A stretch of DNA of 64,000 bases, from the NCBI RefSeq assembly GCF_000172415.1, contig NZ_ABLD01000014.1:1-64000 (forward strand), written 5' to 3'. Source of the stretch: Paraburkholderia graminis C4D1M (GTDB lineage: Bacteria > Pseudomonadota > Gammaproteobacteria > Burkholderiales > Burkholderiaceae). Under the pieces are notes generated by a model that saw only the letters and a program-made list of their open reading frames with translations, had not been told where the DNA came from and searched no databases. How positions within the stretch are numbered: the stretch's first letter is position 1; each line of letters opens with the position of its first letter. The position numbers were made by a program, and so were the translations under genes. This document shows positions 33,322-42,690 of the stretch, piece after piece.

Positions 33322-34863
33322 CTACAGATCGACCGGCGCCGAGTGCGCCGGTTTTTTTTCGTGGTCTTGCGCGTCGTCGTTAGCGTGTGCCGGCCGCGCC
33401 GTTTCCACGACCGGAATACGCACGATGAAACGCGCTCCGCCTTCGGGCGCGTCTTCGTAATGCACGCTGCCGTGATGCAGCGCCATGATGTCGTGAACGA
33501 TCGCGAGACCGAGACCGGCGCCGCCGTCCACGCCGTCATCGCTCTGACCGTCGCCGCGGAAAAACCGCTTGAACAGGTCGGCTTGCTGCGTGTGAGGCAC
33601 GCCCGCGCCATTGTCTTCGACGACGATCTCGGCCATGCGCACGTCGTCGATCACGGTTTGCGACACCGTGACCGTAATGCGCCCACCGTCGAAGCGCGAA
33701 GGCGGCACGTACTTCAGCGCGTTATCCAGCAGATTCGCGATCACTTCGTGCAGCAGCACCGGATTGCCGCGCGCGATCAACGGATGATCGTTGGCCGGAT
33801 CGTCGAGCCGCTGAAAACCGAGGTCGATGTGCGAAGCCAACGCGCGCGGCACCCATTCCGCGCCGGTATCGAACGCGAGCGCGGCCATATCGACATTGAC
33901 GAAGCGCGCGGCCTGCTCGGCCGGTTCCGCGCGCGCGAGAGACAGCAACTGATTCGACAGACGCACCGCGCGATCGGCGGCCGCACGCAACTCGCGCACG
34001 GCGGCGAGCGTCTGTTGCGGATCGCGCGCGACAGCCGCTTGCTCTGCGTGCAGCTTGACGGCCGTGAGCGGCGTGCGCAGTTGATGCGCGGCATCGGCGA
34101 TGAATTTGCGCTGGCCGTCGAGCGCGGTCTTGAGACGGCCGAGCAGCGCATTGACGGCGCCGGTCAGCGGCCGGATTTCGACGGGCACATAGGTCTCGTC
34201 GACCGGTTCGAGCGACGTGTGCGTCTGCCGGTTCAACGAGTCCGCGAGATCGGTCAGCGGATTGAGCTGCTGATTCACCACTCGCCATACGATCACCCAG
34301 CCCGCGAGCAGCAGCAGCAACAGCGGCATCATGATCGCCACGAGAAATTCCGCGGCGATGCGGAAGCGGTGATGCACCGGCTGCCCGACCTCGACGACGA
34401 TCGGATTGCCCACCGGCTGATCGACCCTCACCTGCGCGACGCGCACCGTCACGCCCTGATGCTGCGTTTCGAACACATACGCGTAATGCATGCGCCGAAC
34501 GCTGGTGCCTTGCAGCGGCAGCGTTTCATCGCCGGCAATTTCGGTTTCGCCATCGCTGATCCGATAGACGAGATGCTCGACGGGATCGGAAAACATCGCT
34601 TGCGCGAGCGGCGGCACGGTAATGGGCGCTTCGGGGCCCGCAATCTGAATCTGCTTCGAGATGGCTGTCGCGAGGTCCGCAAGCGAGCGATCGACCACGT
34701 GCTGCGTGTACTGCCACGCGAGCCAATAGGCGATCAGGCCGCTCATCAGCGCGAGCAGCGAAAGCGGAGCAGCTAGGCGCCGCAGCAGCGTGCGGCGCAG
34801 ACTATTGGCGGCCGGCTGGGGCATGATCGAACGCGTGGGAAGAGGGCAGGCGCGAGGCGCCAT
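33322..34863 (-). CDS. Sensor histidine kinase (TctE/QseC type)
   Basis: A membrane sensor kinase paired with the upstream response regulator. It has two transmembrane helices (about residues 30-50 and 170-193) around a periplasmic domain of about 120 residues, then HAMP, the HisKA box FIADAAHQLRTPL with His260, and the ATPase with N-box NLLDNALKYV, EDNGAGVP and GAGLGLAIV. The 513 residues match the TctE/QseC layout. The ATG at 34863 is given; MPQPAANSL at 34824 is an equally plausible start. It lies 93 nt after the regulator gene and is probably co-transcribed. The signal is unknown. Confidence 0.92.
   Translation of the reverse strand: MAPRACPLPTRSIMPQPAANSLRRTLLRRLAAPLSLLALMSGLIAYWLAWQYTQHVVDRSLADLATAISKQIQIAGPEAPITVPPLAQAMFSDPVEHLVYRISDGETEIAGDETLPLQGTSVRRMHYAYVFETQHQGVTVRVAQVRVDQPVGNPIVVEVGQPVHHRFRIAAEFLVAIMMPLLLLLLAGWVIVWRVVNQQLNPLTDLADSLNRQTHTSLEPVDETYVPVEIRPLTGAVNALLGRLKTALDGQRKFIADAAHQLRTPLTAVKLHAEQAAVARDPQQTLAAVRELRAAADRAVRLSNQLLSLARAEPAEQAARFVNVDMAALAFDTGAEWVPRALASHIDLGFQRLDDPANDHPLIARGNPVLLHEVIANLLDNALKYVPPSRFDGGRITVTVSQTVIDDVRMAEIVVEDNGAGVPHTQQADLFKRFFRGDGQSDDGVDGGAGLGLAIVHDIMALHHGSVHYEDAPEGGARFIVRIPVVETARPAHANDDAQDHEKKPAHSAPVDL
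33330..33357 (+). terminator. Terminator of the SET gene, overlapping the 3' end of the convergent kinase gene
   Basis: ACCGGCGC (33330-33337), loop CGAGT and GCGCCGGT (33343-33350) are followed by T residues to 33357. The T-run is on the plus strand, so it ends rightward transcription, yet the stem lies within the last codons of the kinase gene on the other strand. Confidence 0.88.
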
Positions 34864-34956
34864 GAAGTTTCACCGGATGCCGGCGACTCGCGCACGCAGT
34901 GCGCCGCGCCGGCCCGGCGCCGTCAGGCCGCGACAGAGTGGCGGCCTTCACGACGA

Positions 34957-35643
34957 TTATGCGGCCTGACGGATTTCCTGCAACAGGTAACCGAAACCGC
35001 GCACCGTAACGATTTCGACGCGGCAGCTCTCGAGCTTTTTGCGCACGCGGTGCACATAGACTTCGATCGCGGTGTCGCCGAGATCGCCGCCGAAATGCGT
35101 GAGGTGGTCTTGCAGTTGCGCTTTGCTGACCACGCGGCCGTGGCGCAGCAGCAGCATTTCGAGCACGGCGAATTCGCGCGGCGACAGTTCGAGGGGCTTG
35201 TCGTCGTTGAAAATGCGCCGATCGACGCCCGACAGACGCACGCCGCCCAGCGACACTTCCGGACGCGGCATGTCGCCGTGCGGACCGCTGCGGCGCATCA
35301 CCGCGCGAATGCGCGCTTCGAGCTCGGTCGGCTCGAACGGCTTGAGCATGTAGTCGTCCGCGCCGGAATTCAGGCCCTGGACGCGGTCGTTCAGTTCGTC
35401 GCGCGCGGTGAGGATGATCACTGGCGTATGGCGATTGCTCTGACGGAAACGCGCGAGCAGCGTCATGCCGTCGATGCCCGGCAAGCCGAGGTCGAGAATC
35501 ACCAGTTCGTGACGGTTTTGGGTGAGAGCCTGTTCGGCGAAAATGCCGTCGTGGACCATGTCGACGGTGAAGCCGGCTTGTTCGAGGCTGCTTTGGATGC
35601 CGCGTGCGATGGGGCGGTCATCTTCGATCAGAAGGAGTCGCAT
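34957..35643 (-). CDS. OmpR/PhoB-family response regulator (TctD/QseB type)
   Basis: The first gene of the two-component pair. The receiver domain contains the acidic pocket EDD (7-9), phospho-acceptor Asp51 in LVILDLGLPGIDG, Thr in IILTAR and Lys in YMLKPF. The C-terminal winged helix (SPREFAVLEMLL, DTAIEVYVHRVRKKL) binds DNA. The 228-residue length is standard. It diverges from the DUF3717 gene. Confidence 0.95.
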   Translation of the reverse strand: MRLLLIEDDRPIARGIQSSLEQAGFTVDMVHDGIFAEQALTQNRHELVILDLGLPGIDGMTLLARFRQSNRHTPVIILTARDELNDRVQGLNSGADDYMLKPFEPTELEARIRAVMRRSGPHGDMPRPEVSLGGVRLSGVDRRIFNDDKPLELSPREFAVLEMLLLRHGRVVSKAQLQDHLTHFGGDLGDTAIEVYVHRVRKKLESCRVEIVTVRGFGYLLQEIRQAA

Positions 35644-35822
35644 GGATCTCGCTCAATTACAATGGGTTTAGGCGTTCGGGCAAGCGGTTCGCCGGGGCGC
35701 CTGCTTTACACATCTGCTACGCGGACCGCGGTGTGTGCTCATGCCGGATCGGCCCAAGCCACCAAGCAGTCAACCACGCAGTCATCGAGCAGCGCGCTCG
35801 CGCCCTCCGGGTAATCGAAGCC

Positions 35823-36047
35823 ATGTCCGAGATCAGCATTCAGGAACTCGAAGCCGCGATCAACTTCTGGCGCGCCCGCTCACCTTCGAGCGGAGACGAA
35901 CTCGTTCTGTGCAAGGAGGCAAGCGCGCTCTCCAAGCCGTATGCGCTCCTGATTGTACAGCGTCGGAACACGCTATCGCGGGATCGTTTGGACGCCAATG
36001 CACGCCAGGCGTGGGATTCTTACGTGCGCCTTAAAAATAGCCTGTAG
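35823..36047 (+). CDS. Small conserved protein, DUF3717 type
   Basis: A 74-residue protein beginning MSEISIQELEAAINFWRARSPSSGDE, with a single conserved-looking domain spanning almost its full length and ending WDSYVRLKNSL. It resembles the short DUF3717 proteins common in Burkholderiales, whose function is unknown. I chose the ATG at 35823 because conservation would begin there; a longer open frame extends upstream but with poor coding character. It is not part of an evident operon. Confidence 0.7.
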   Translation: MSEISIQELEAAINFWRARSPSSGDELVLCKEASALSKPYALLIVQRRNTLSRDRLDANARQAWDSYVRLKNSL

Positions 36048-36086
36048 AACTGAAGGTTTTCGTCCGCGGTTGCCTGCAAAGGCCTT

Positions 36087-36416
36087 TCAGTACGACGAAT
36101 TCTGCGTGTTGGCCGCGTTGCGCGTGTGTGCCGTGATCGTCTCGATAAAGTGCGCCAGTTCGATATCGCGCTTCGTCAGTCCATTTGCTTCATGCGTCGA
36201 CAGCGTGATCTGCACCTTGTTGTACACGTTGAACCATTCGGGATGGTGATCCATTTCCTGCGCTTTGATTGCGACACGCGTCATGAAGCCGAAGGCTTCG
36301 TTGAAATCGGCGAACTCGAACTGCCGCTGGATCGCATCGCGGTCGGTCGCGGGTTGCCAGCCGTGCAAGCGGGCGAGTTCGGCGGTGCGTTCTTCGGAAC
36401 TCAGTTTGTGGATCAT
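36087..36416 (-). CDS. phhB: Pterin-4a-carbinolamine dehydratase
   Basis: PhhB recycles the pterin cofactor of phenylalanine hydroxylase by dehydrating 4a-hydroxytetrahydropterin. The 109-residue protein has the signature HHPEWFNVYNKVQITLSTHEANGLTKRDIELA, with the paired histidines of the active site and the third histidine near THEA. It diverges from an Lrp-type regulator, an arrangement that suggests control by amino acids. The hydroxylase gene phhA, which commonly accompanies it, is not in this window. Confidence 0.93.
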   Translation of the reverse strand: MIHKLSSEERTAELARLHGWQPATDRDAIQRQFEFADFNEAFGFMTRVAIKAQEMDHHPEWFNVYNKVQITLSTHEANGLTKRDIELAHFIETITAHTRNAANTQNSSY

Positions 36417-36573
36417 CGGGTCACCTCGTGTGCTCGGTTTGCGTCGCCATGCCGACGCTTTCGTTTATTTTTCCACGGATGCGGCGGGCTCGCTGAGAGG
36501 TGGGGCGGCGGCATGCAGCGGCCCGTCGGATGAGCGGGCGTTGGGCGTATCGTCGGGATCACATGCAATAATC

Positions 36574-36599
36574 CCGCATTGAACGGCTATTTAATGCGG
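36574..36599. promoter_or_regulatory. Inverted repeat between phhB and the Lrp gene
   Basis: CCGCATT (36574-36580) and AATGCGG (36593-36599) are perfect arms 12 nt apart, directly upstream of the Lrp start. Lrp-type regulators commonly bind such dyads near their own promoter, so this is a candidate autoregulatory and phhB operator. Confidence 0.5.
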
Positions 36600-36608
36600 A
36601 ATTGCACC

Positions 36609-37100
36609 ATGCTAGACCTCGACCACTTCGACCTCGCGCTGCTGGACGTGCTTCAGCGCTTCGGCCGCGCGACTCATCAGCAGCTTGCCGAGCAAGTGCC
36701 GCTGTCGCCGTCGCAGATCGGGCGGCGCTTGCAGCGGCTGGAACAGATCGGCGTGGTGGACGGCTATCGCGTCGTGCTGCGGCCGGAAAAGCTCGGCCTG
36801 GGCGTGACGGCCTTTACGAGCCTCAAGCTCAAGCATCACGGCGATTCGATCATCGAGCAGTTTCAGCAGCAGATCGACGCGTTGCCCGAAGTGCTGGAAT
36901 GTCACGCGGTGGTGGGCGACGCCGACTATCTGCTGCGCATCGTCGCGCCCGACCTGAATTACCTGTCCACGTTCGTGATGAAAAAGCTGATGCGCGTGCC
37001 CGGCGTGGACAGCGTGCGCTCGAACATCGTGCTCACGACGTTCAAGCGCAACGGGCCGTTGCCGCTTGCGCATCTGTCGCCGGGAACGGCTGCGGCGTGA
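36609..37100 (+). CDS. Lrp/AsnC-family transcriptional regulator
   Basis: A feast-famine regulator with an N-terminal helix-turn-helix (LDVLQRFGRATHQQLAEQVPLSPSQIGRRLQRLEQ) and a C-terminal RAM domain (VLECHAVVGDADYLLRIVAPDL) that binds amino acids and mediates assembly. I start at MLDLDHFDLAL (36609), giving 163 residues; an ATG five codons earlier is possible. Its divergence from phhB makes phenylalanine or tyrosine catabolism a likely target. Confidence 0.92.
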   Translation: MLDLDHFDLALLDVLQRFGRATHQQLAEQVPLSPSQIGRRLQRLEQIGVVDGYRVVLRPEKLGLGVTAFTSLKLKHHGDSIIEQFQQQIDALPEVLECHAVVGDADYLLRIVAPDLNYLSTFVMKKLMRVPGVDSVRSNIVLTTFKRNGPLPLAHLSPGTAAA

Positions 37101-37128
37101 GCCGCGCTCGAGCGGCGATACGCGCGTT

Positions 37129-37668
37129 TTATGCGGCCTGCTTCGGCTCGCCGCCGGGGCTCGTCAGCAGATCGACATAAGCCACCGCCACCAGATCCGA
37201 TTCCGGCACGCCGAGACTCGCGAACATCGCATGCGCTTCCGCGTGACCGTCTTCCTCGTTATCGTCTTGCGCGAGGACCACTTCCAGCTCGACGAAATCG
37301 CCGAGGCCATCGACGCGGTCCAGATGAATGCGCGTGCGCCCCGCCAGATACACATGCCGTTCCTTGGTGACGATGCCGCGCGTGGTCAGCGCCGTGGCAA
37401 GCAGCGAGTGCATCGCTTCGGGGTTCGTCACGGGACTGCGTGTGTAGTACGACGCCTTCGGACCGTCGCGGTCGTCGCGCCGGTAGAAGATCAGTTCGGC
37501 GGGCGTGCCGTCGTCGAACTGGCGCAGCTTCAGACGTCCGCGCGGCACGTCGTAGAAGAAATCCTGCTGGCGGAAGATCAGCGGCGCGTCCGGCGCAAGC
37601 TGCGCCGCGCGTTCGCGCAGCTGTTCGAAATGCTGGGCGCGGGCTTTGATTTCGATGTTGCGTGCCAT
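37129..37668 (-). CDS. CYTH-domain protein (CyaB/thiamine-triphosphatase-like)
   Basis: The 179-residue protein starts MARNIEIKAR, which carries the EIK core of the CYTH ExExK motif, and keeps the charged strands KLRQFDDGTPAELIFYRR, KERHVYLAGRTRIHLDRV and FVELEVVL that line the tunnel. Such proteins act on triphosphorylated substrates, and some are annotated as class IV adenylate cyclases; the activity of this one cannot be told from sequence. AGGAG lies 6 nt before the ATG. It converges with the Lrp gene. Confidence 0.88.
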   Translation of the reverse strand: MARNIEIKARAQHFEQLRERAAQLAPDAPLIFRQQDFFYDVPRGRLKLRQFDDGTPAELIFYRRDDRDGPKASYYTRSPVTNPEAMHSLLATALTTRGIVTKERHVYLAGRTRIHLDRVDGLGDFVELEVVLAQDDNEEDGHAEAHAMFASLGVPESDLVAVAYVDLLTSPGGEPKQAA

Positions 37669-37927
37669 GTCAGGCTCCTGTCGGGAATAGGGTGGTAAGC
37701 GGCTTCGTCGTGAGTGGGGCGAAGCTGCCGGGAAGACAGAGTCGGTCGGAACGGGAAAGCAGGGACAGCACGAAGGGCCGGCGCATGCGCGAACCGTCAA
37801 TCTAACAAAAACTCCGTGACGCCGCGGTTTCAGTCGGACTCGATTACTTTGCGGGAGTGCCCGCGCGCTGTCATGAGAACCGCTCATATCGCGGCGGTCC
37901 AATACCGGACCCAAGTTCAGGCGGTTT

Positions 37928-38827
37928 TCACGTCGTCCACTGCAGTTCGATCAGCTTCAACGCGGCGGCTATCGCAGGCTCGTCCTTGCGCTCGGCCAGC
38001 GTGATAAAGCTCAGTTGCGTCGGCACCGTAATGCCTTCGACGATGGTCAGCGCATGCGCGTGAGCCTCGGCGATCGCAATCGCGTCGCGCGCGAGCGTGA
38101 GGCCCACGCCCGACTTGACGAGATCGAGCATCGACGGCTCCTGGTCCACTTCGGCCACCTTCACCGGCTTGACGCCCGCCTCGCCGAACGCTCGGGACAG
38201 CAGCCGGTTATGCGCCGACGCGGGCGGCGTCCAGATCCACGGAAACGCGGCGAGCGAACGCCAGTCGCGCGCGCCTTTGACGCGGTCTTTCCAGCCGGCC
38301 GGCGCGAGCACGCGGTACTGGAAGTGCGTGAGCGTCAGTGTATGGAACGCGGAACCGTCGCGTGTATCGTCGTCGGACGGCACGCCGATGTAGTAGCCGA
38401 CGTCCAGCTCGCCTGCGCGAACCTGGTCGAGCACCCAGCCCGACATGCCGTGCCGCAAAGCCGTCTCGATGTGCGGCCACGTCTCCACCAGTTGCTTCAG
38501 AAAGCCGCCGAGCCGCAGGAACTCCGGATCGAGGATCGTGCCGATGCGCAAGCGTCCGCGCACTTCCTGACGCAGCGATTGCGCGGCGCGCTGCACGTCG
38601 CTTGCCGCAGCCAATGCGCGTTCGGCGTGCGGCAGCAGCGCCTGGCCGTCGCGCGTAAGCGAGAGCCCGTGCGAGGTCCGCGTGAACAGCGCGACGCCGA
38701 GCGTCTCCTGCAAATGCTTGATTTGCAGACTGACAGCCGGCTGCGTGAGATGCAGTTGCACGGCGGCACGCGTGAGATTGCCCTCGCGTGCCACAGTGAC
38801 GAACGCGCGTAGCAGAGTGAGATCCAT
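37928..38827 (-). CDS. LysR-family transcriptional regulator
   Basis: A LysR-type regulator of 299 residues: helix-turn-helix MDLTLLRAFVTVAREGNLTRAAVQLHLTQPAVSLQIK at the N-terminus, then a periplasmic-binding-fold effector domain. It diverges from the mmsA-type dehydrogenase with 156 nt between, the standard setting for control of a catabolic operon by its own pathway substrate or intermediate. The interval contains AT-rich stretches (around 38830-38870) but I could not assign a T-N11-A box with confidence. Confidence 0.93.
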   Translation of the reverse strand: MDLTLLRAFVTVAREGNLTRAAVQLHLTQPAVSLQIKHLQETLGVALFTRTSHGLSLTRDGQALLPHAERALAAASDVQRAAQSLRQEVRGRLRIGTILDPEFLRLGGFLKQLVETWPHIETALRHGMSGWVLDQVRAGELDVGYYIGVPSDDDTRDGSAFHTLTLTHFQYRVLAPAGWKDRVKGARDWRSLAAFPWIWTPPASAHNRLLSRAFGEAGVKPVKVAEVDQEPSMLDLVKSGVGLTLARDAIAIAEAHAHALTIVEGITVPTQLSFITLAERKDEPAIAAALKLIELQWTT

Positions 38828-38983
38828 CCACTGATATTAACGCGGCTTATAGCGCAGTTGAGCATTACTCATTGGATTTCACGCGACCAAGCGCCGTAAC
38901 CTCGTATTCCAGTACGCCGTTTTGTGGCGGAAGATAGGCAGCAAACCATCGCGAACGATGGTCCCCAACCGAGAGGACAGAAC

Positions 38984-40522
38984 ATGAGCGAGACATATCA
39001 GGACGAAACCGTCCGCAGCGCCGCGGGCGTGCGGGCGCTGACGCATTTCATCAACGGCAAGGCCATTGACGGAACGAGCGGCCGTTTCGCCGACGTCTTC
39101 AATCCCGCGCTCGGCGAAGTGAGCGCGCGCGTGCCGCTCGGTAGCGTCGCCGAAGTCGATGCGGCCGTCGCCGCCGCCTACGCCGCGTTTCCCGCATGGA
39201 GCGAGACGGCGCCGATCAAACGCGCGCGCGTGCTGTTCAAGTTCAAGGAACTGCTCGACCGCCATCACGACGAACTCGCGGAACTCATCACGCGTGAGCA
39301 CGGCAAGGTGTTTTCCGATGCGAAGGGCGAAGTGATGCGCGGCATCGAAGTGGTCGAGTTCGCCTGCGGCATTCCGAATCTGTTGAAGACGGACTTCACT
39401 GACCAGATCGGCGGCGGCATCGACAACTGGAATCTGCGCCAGCCGCTCGGCGTGGTCGCCGGCATCACGCCATTCAATTTTCCGATGATGGTGCCGTGCT
39501 GGATGTTCCCCGTCGCGATCGCCTGCGGCAATACGTTCGTGCTGAAGCCGTCGGAGCGCGATCCGTCGGCATCGAACCGTATCGCCGAATTGCTCAAAGA
39601 GGCCGGTTTGCCCGATGGCGTGTTCAACGTCGTTCACGGCGACAAGGTCGCGGTCGACGCGCTGCTCGTGCATCCCGATGTGAGCGCGGTGTCGTTTGTC
39701 GGCTCGACGCCGATCGCCGAGTACATCCACAGCGAAGGCACGCGGCACGGCAAGCGCGTGCAGGCGTTGGGCGGTGCCAAGAATCACCTCGTCGTGATGC
39801 CGGACGCCGACCTCGATCAGGCCGTCGACGCGTTGATCGGCGCGGCCTACGGTTCGGCCGGCGAGCGCTGCATGGCAATCTCGGTCGCGGTGGCAGTCGG
39901 CCATATCGCGGATGAGCTGGTCGAGCGGCTCACGCCTCGCGTGAAGAGCCTGAAGATTCTGAACGGCATGGAAGCGGCCGCCGAAATGGGACCGTTGGTG
40001 ACGGCCGCGCATCGCGAGAAAGTGCTCGGCTATATCGAAGCCGGCGTCGCGGCAGGCGCGAAGCTCGTCGTCGATGGCCGCGGTCATCAGGTCGATGGTC
40101 ACGAGAAAGGCTTCTTCCTCGGCGGCACGTTGTTCGACAATGTGTCGACCGATATGAAGATCTATCGCGAGGAAATTTTCGGGCCGGTGCTGTGCGTGGT
40201 GCGCGTGCCCGATTTCGCGTCGGCGGTGGAACTGATCAACGCGAATGAGTTTGCCAACGGCGTGTCGTTGTTCACGTCGGACGGCGGCATCGCGCGCGCG
40301 TTCTCGCGGCAGATCCAGATCGGCATGGTCGGCATCAACGTGCCGATTCCCGTGCCGATGGCGTGGCATTCGTTCGGCGGCTGGAAGAAGTCGCTGTTCG
40401 GCGATCATCACGCGTACGGCGAGGAAGGCGTGCGGTTTTACACGCGCTACAAGAGCATCATGCAGCGCTGGCCCGACAGCATCGCGAAGGGCGCGGAGTT
40501 CACCATGCCGGTCGCGAAGTAG
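38984..40522 (+). CDS. mmsA: CoA-acylating methylmalonate-semialdehyde dehydrogenase-type enzyme
   Basis: An NAD-dependent aldehyde dehydrogenase of the MmsA family, which converts methylmalonate or malonate semialdehyde to propanoyl- or acetyl-CoA in valine and related catabolism. Visible are the NAD site VVAGITPFNFPMMVPCWMFP, ALGGAKNHLVVMPDAD and catalytic Cys296 in GSAGERCMAIS. The general-base Glu of other aldehyde dehydrogenases is replaced, as usual in MmsA. I start at ATG 38984 behind GAGAGGAC, giving 512 residues. It heads the run mmsA-GMC-livGFJHM and diverges from the LysR gene. Confidence 0.92.
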   Translation: MSETYQDETVRSAAGVRALTHFINGKAIDGTSGRFADVFNPALGEVSARVPLGSVAEVDAAVAAAYAAFPAWSETAPIKRARVLFKFKELLDRHHDELAELITREHGKVFSDAKGEVMRGIEVVEFACGIPNLLKTDFTDQIGGGIDNWNLRQPLGVVAGITPFNFPMMVPCWMFPVAIACGNTFVLKPSERDPSASNRIAELLKEAGLPDGVFNVVHGDKVAVDALLVHPDVSAVSFVGSTPIAEYIHSEGTRHGKRVQALGGAKNHLVVMPDADLDQAVDALIGAAYGSAGERCMAISVAVAVGHIADELVERLTPRVKSLKILNGMEAAAEMGPLVTAAHREKVLGYIEAGVAAGAKLVVDGRGHQVDGHEKGFFLGGTLFDNVSTDMKIYREEIFGPVLCVVRVPDFASAVELINANEFANGVSLFTSDGGIARAFSRQIQIGMVGINVPIPVPMAWHSFGGWKKSLFGDHHAYGEEGVRFYTRYKSIMQRWPDSIAKGAEFTMPVAK

Positions 40523-40655
40523 TTCGCGACGTAGTTGGAAGCGGTTCACGGTTGTGGCCTTCGGCGTGCGTCGCGCGTTTCTCGTGACGCGCGCCGAAGG
40601 TGTCGATAAAGCCGGGCGTGAAGCCGTCGGCAAAAAATGATTAGGAGACTGAACG

Positions 40656-42368
40656 ATGAGCCACGCGCAAGCTGCGTCTTCGGGGCGGCGTCTCGAAGGC
40701 GAATTCGACTACATCATCGTTGGCGCCGGGACGGCGGGCTGCGTGCTCGCCAATCGCCTGACCGAAGATCCGGACGTGCAGGTCCTGTTGCTCGAAGCGG
40801 GCGGCAAGGACGACTATCACTGGATTCATGTTCCGGTCGGCTATCTCTACTGCATCGGCAATCCTCGCACTGACTGGCTTTATAAAACGCAGGCCGAGCC
40901 GGGGCTAAACGGCCGCGCGCTCTCGTATCCGCGCGGCCGCGTGCTCGGCGGCAGTTCGTCGATCAACGGCATGATCTATATGCGCGGCCAGCGCGAGGAT
41001 TACGACGAATGGGCACGCGTGACCAACGACGCGTCGTGGTCGTGGGACGCCGTGCTGCCCGTCTTCAAACGCAGCGAGGACCACTACGCGGGTGCGAGCG
41101 AATCGCATGGCGCGGGCGGTCCGTGGCGCGTCGAGAAGCAACGCCTCAAATGGAAAATACTCGAGGAGTTCGCGAAGGCCGCGCAGGAAACCGGCATTCC
41201 CGCCACCGACGACTTCAATCGCGGCGACAACACGGGAGTCGGCTACTTCGACGTCAACCAGAAGCGCGGCATTCGCTGGAATGCTTCGAAAGCGTTCTTG
41301 CGCCCCGCGATGAGGCGGCCGAATCTCACGATCATCACCGGCGCGCATACGCAGCGCGTCATATTCGAAGGACGCCGTTGCACGGGCGTCGAATATCGCG
41401 GCAACGAGATCGACTACGTGGCCAAAGCGCGCTGCGAAGTCATACTGAGTTCGGGCGCGGTGAACTCGCCGCAATTGCTCGAGCTATCCGGCATTGGTAA
41501 CGGCGCGCGTCTGCACAACCTCGGTATCGAAGTCGTCAACGATCTGCGCGGTGTCGGCGAAAACTTGCAGGACCATTTGCAACTGCGCATGGCTTATCAG
41601 GTCGACGGCGTGCGCACGTTGAACACGGCGTCCGCCCATTGGTGGGGCAAGCTGATGATCGGCGTGCAGTACGCGCTGTTTCAAAGCGGCCCCATGTCGA
41701 TGTCGCCGTCGCAACTGGGCGCGTTCGCGAAGTCCGATCCCGACGATCGCTCGCTCGCGCGGCCCGACCTCGAATATCACGTGCAGCCGCTTTCACTCGA
41801 TCGCTTCGGCGAACCGCTGCACCGGTTCAATGCATTCACGGCATCCGTGTGTCAGTTGCGGCCGACTTCGCGCGGCAGCATTCATATCGAATCGGCGGAC
41901 TCGTCGGCGCCGCCGTTGATCGCGCCCAACTATCTGTCGACGGATTATGACCGCCATGTGGCGGCGAACGCGTTGCGTCTCACGCGCCGCATTGCTGCCG
42001 CGCCTGCGCTCGCGCGTTACCAGCCGCGGGAAATCTTGCCGGGTATCGAGTATCAGAGCGAGGAAGAACTGCAACGTGCGGCAGGGCTTGTGGGCACCAC
42101 GATCTTCCATCCTGTCGGCACATGCCGCATGGGCACGACCGACGATCCCGCTGCGGTCGTCGACAACAGGCTACGAGTTATCGGGGTGGATGGGCTGCGC
42201 GTGGTCGACGCATCGGTCATGCCTACCATCACATCGGGCAACACGAACTCGCCTACGTTGATGATCGCGGAGCGCGCAAGCGACATGATCCGCGAGGATC
42301 GCCGCGCGCGCGTGGCCGGCAGCGTGACCGCGCAGGCAGGCAAGGCAGTCTCGATGACCGCAGCCTGA
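40656..42368 (+). CDS. GMC-family FAD alcohol dehydrogenase (BetA/AlkJ-like)
   Basis: A flavin-dependent alcohol or choline dehydrogenase, 570 residues. The dinucleotide motif VGAGTAG is at residues 22-28; GMC signature 1 (GRVLGGSSSINGMIYMRGQ) and signature 2 (SSGAVNSPQLLELSGIG) are intact; the C-terminal catalytic pair lies in FHPVGTCRMG and SGNTNSPTLMIAE. With the adjacent aldehyde dehydrogenase it would oxidise an alcohol to an acid or acyl-CoA, and the downstream transporter would bring in the substrate. The actual substrate is unknown. TAGGAGAC lies ahead of the ATG. Confidence 0.92.
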   Translation: MSHAQAASSGRRLEGEFDYIIVGAGTAGCVLANRLTEDPDVQVLLLEAGGKDDYHWIHVPVGYLYCIGNPRTDWLYKTQAEPGLNGRALSYPRGRVLGGSSSINGMIYMRGQREDYDEWARVTNDASWSWDAVLPVFKRSEDHYAGASESHGAGGPWRVEKQRLKWKILEEFAKAAQETGIPATDDFNRGDNTGVGYFDVNQKRGIRWNASKAFLRPAMRRPNLTIITGAHTQRVIFEGRRCTGVEYRGNEIDYVAKARCEVILSSGAVNSPQLLELSGIGNGARLHNLGIEVVNDLRGVGENLQDHLQLRMAYQVDGVRTLNTASAHWWGKLMIGVQYALFQSGPMSMSPSQLGAFAKSDPDDRSLARPDLEYHVQPLSLDRFGEPLHRFNAFTASVCQLRPTSRGSIHIESADSSAPPLIAPNYLSTDYDRHVAANALRLTRRIAAAPALARYQPREILPGIEYQSEEELQRAAGLVGTTIFHPVGTCRMGTTDDPAAVVDNRLRVIGVDGLRVVDASVMPTITSGNTNSPTLMIAERASDMIREDRRARVAGSVTAQAGKAVSMTAA

Positions 42369-42690
42369 CACACATCTCGCATCGCGGCACGCGCCATGCG
42401 TGCCGCGCATTCCAAGCACAGTCGCGTGCATCCACACGCCGCCTGTCTCCAATGAGAGACTGCCGTGCGCGGTCGCACACGCATCATCCACTAAGTGCAA
42501 ATCCCAATGAATGCGCTGCATCATTGGCGCGACAATGGCAGCCATGCTGCGTGTTGCCCCAGGGATTACCGTCCGGATTGGTGCAGCACGCCAACGAGCG
42601 TGCACGGGGTGCCGCCGTCCAAATTAAAAGTCGCGCAAGGCTTCGCGCGAAAGCTCGTAGTGCTTCGCCTAACTCCGTATGGAAGGGAAC
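42369..42690. other. Intergenic region with hairpin between GMC gene and livG
   Basis: About 320 bases with no gene. A perfect 9-bp hairpin GCGGCACGC-GCCAT-GCGTGCCGC spans 42384-42406, 15 nt after the GMC stop, without a T-run. It may partly terminate or protect the upstream mRNA. Confidence 0.55.

Noticed and set aside
33283..34776. Plus-strand frame of 497 codons opposite the histidine kinase
   Set aside because: The kinase on the minus strand has all motifs; the other frame is low-complexity Arg/His/Glu.
38879..40633. A long open frame (584 codons) on the minus strand opposite mmsA
   Set aside because: It mirrors a well-conserved dehydrogenase gene; long antisense frames are common in high-GC DNA, and its peptide is Arg/His/Asp-rich without a recognisable domain.
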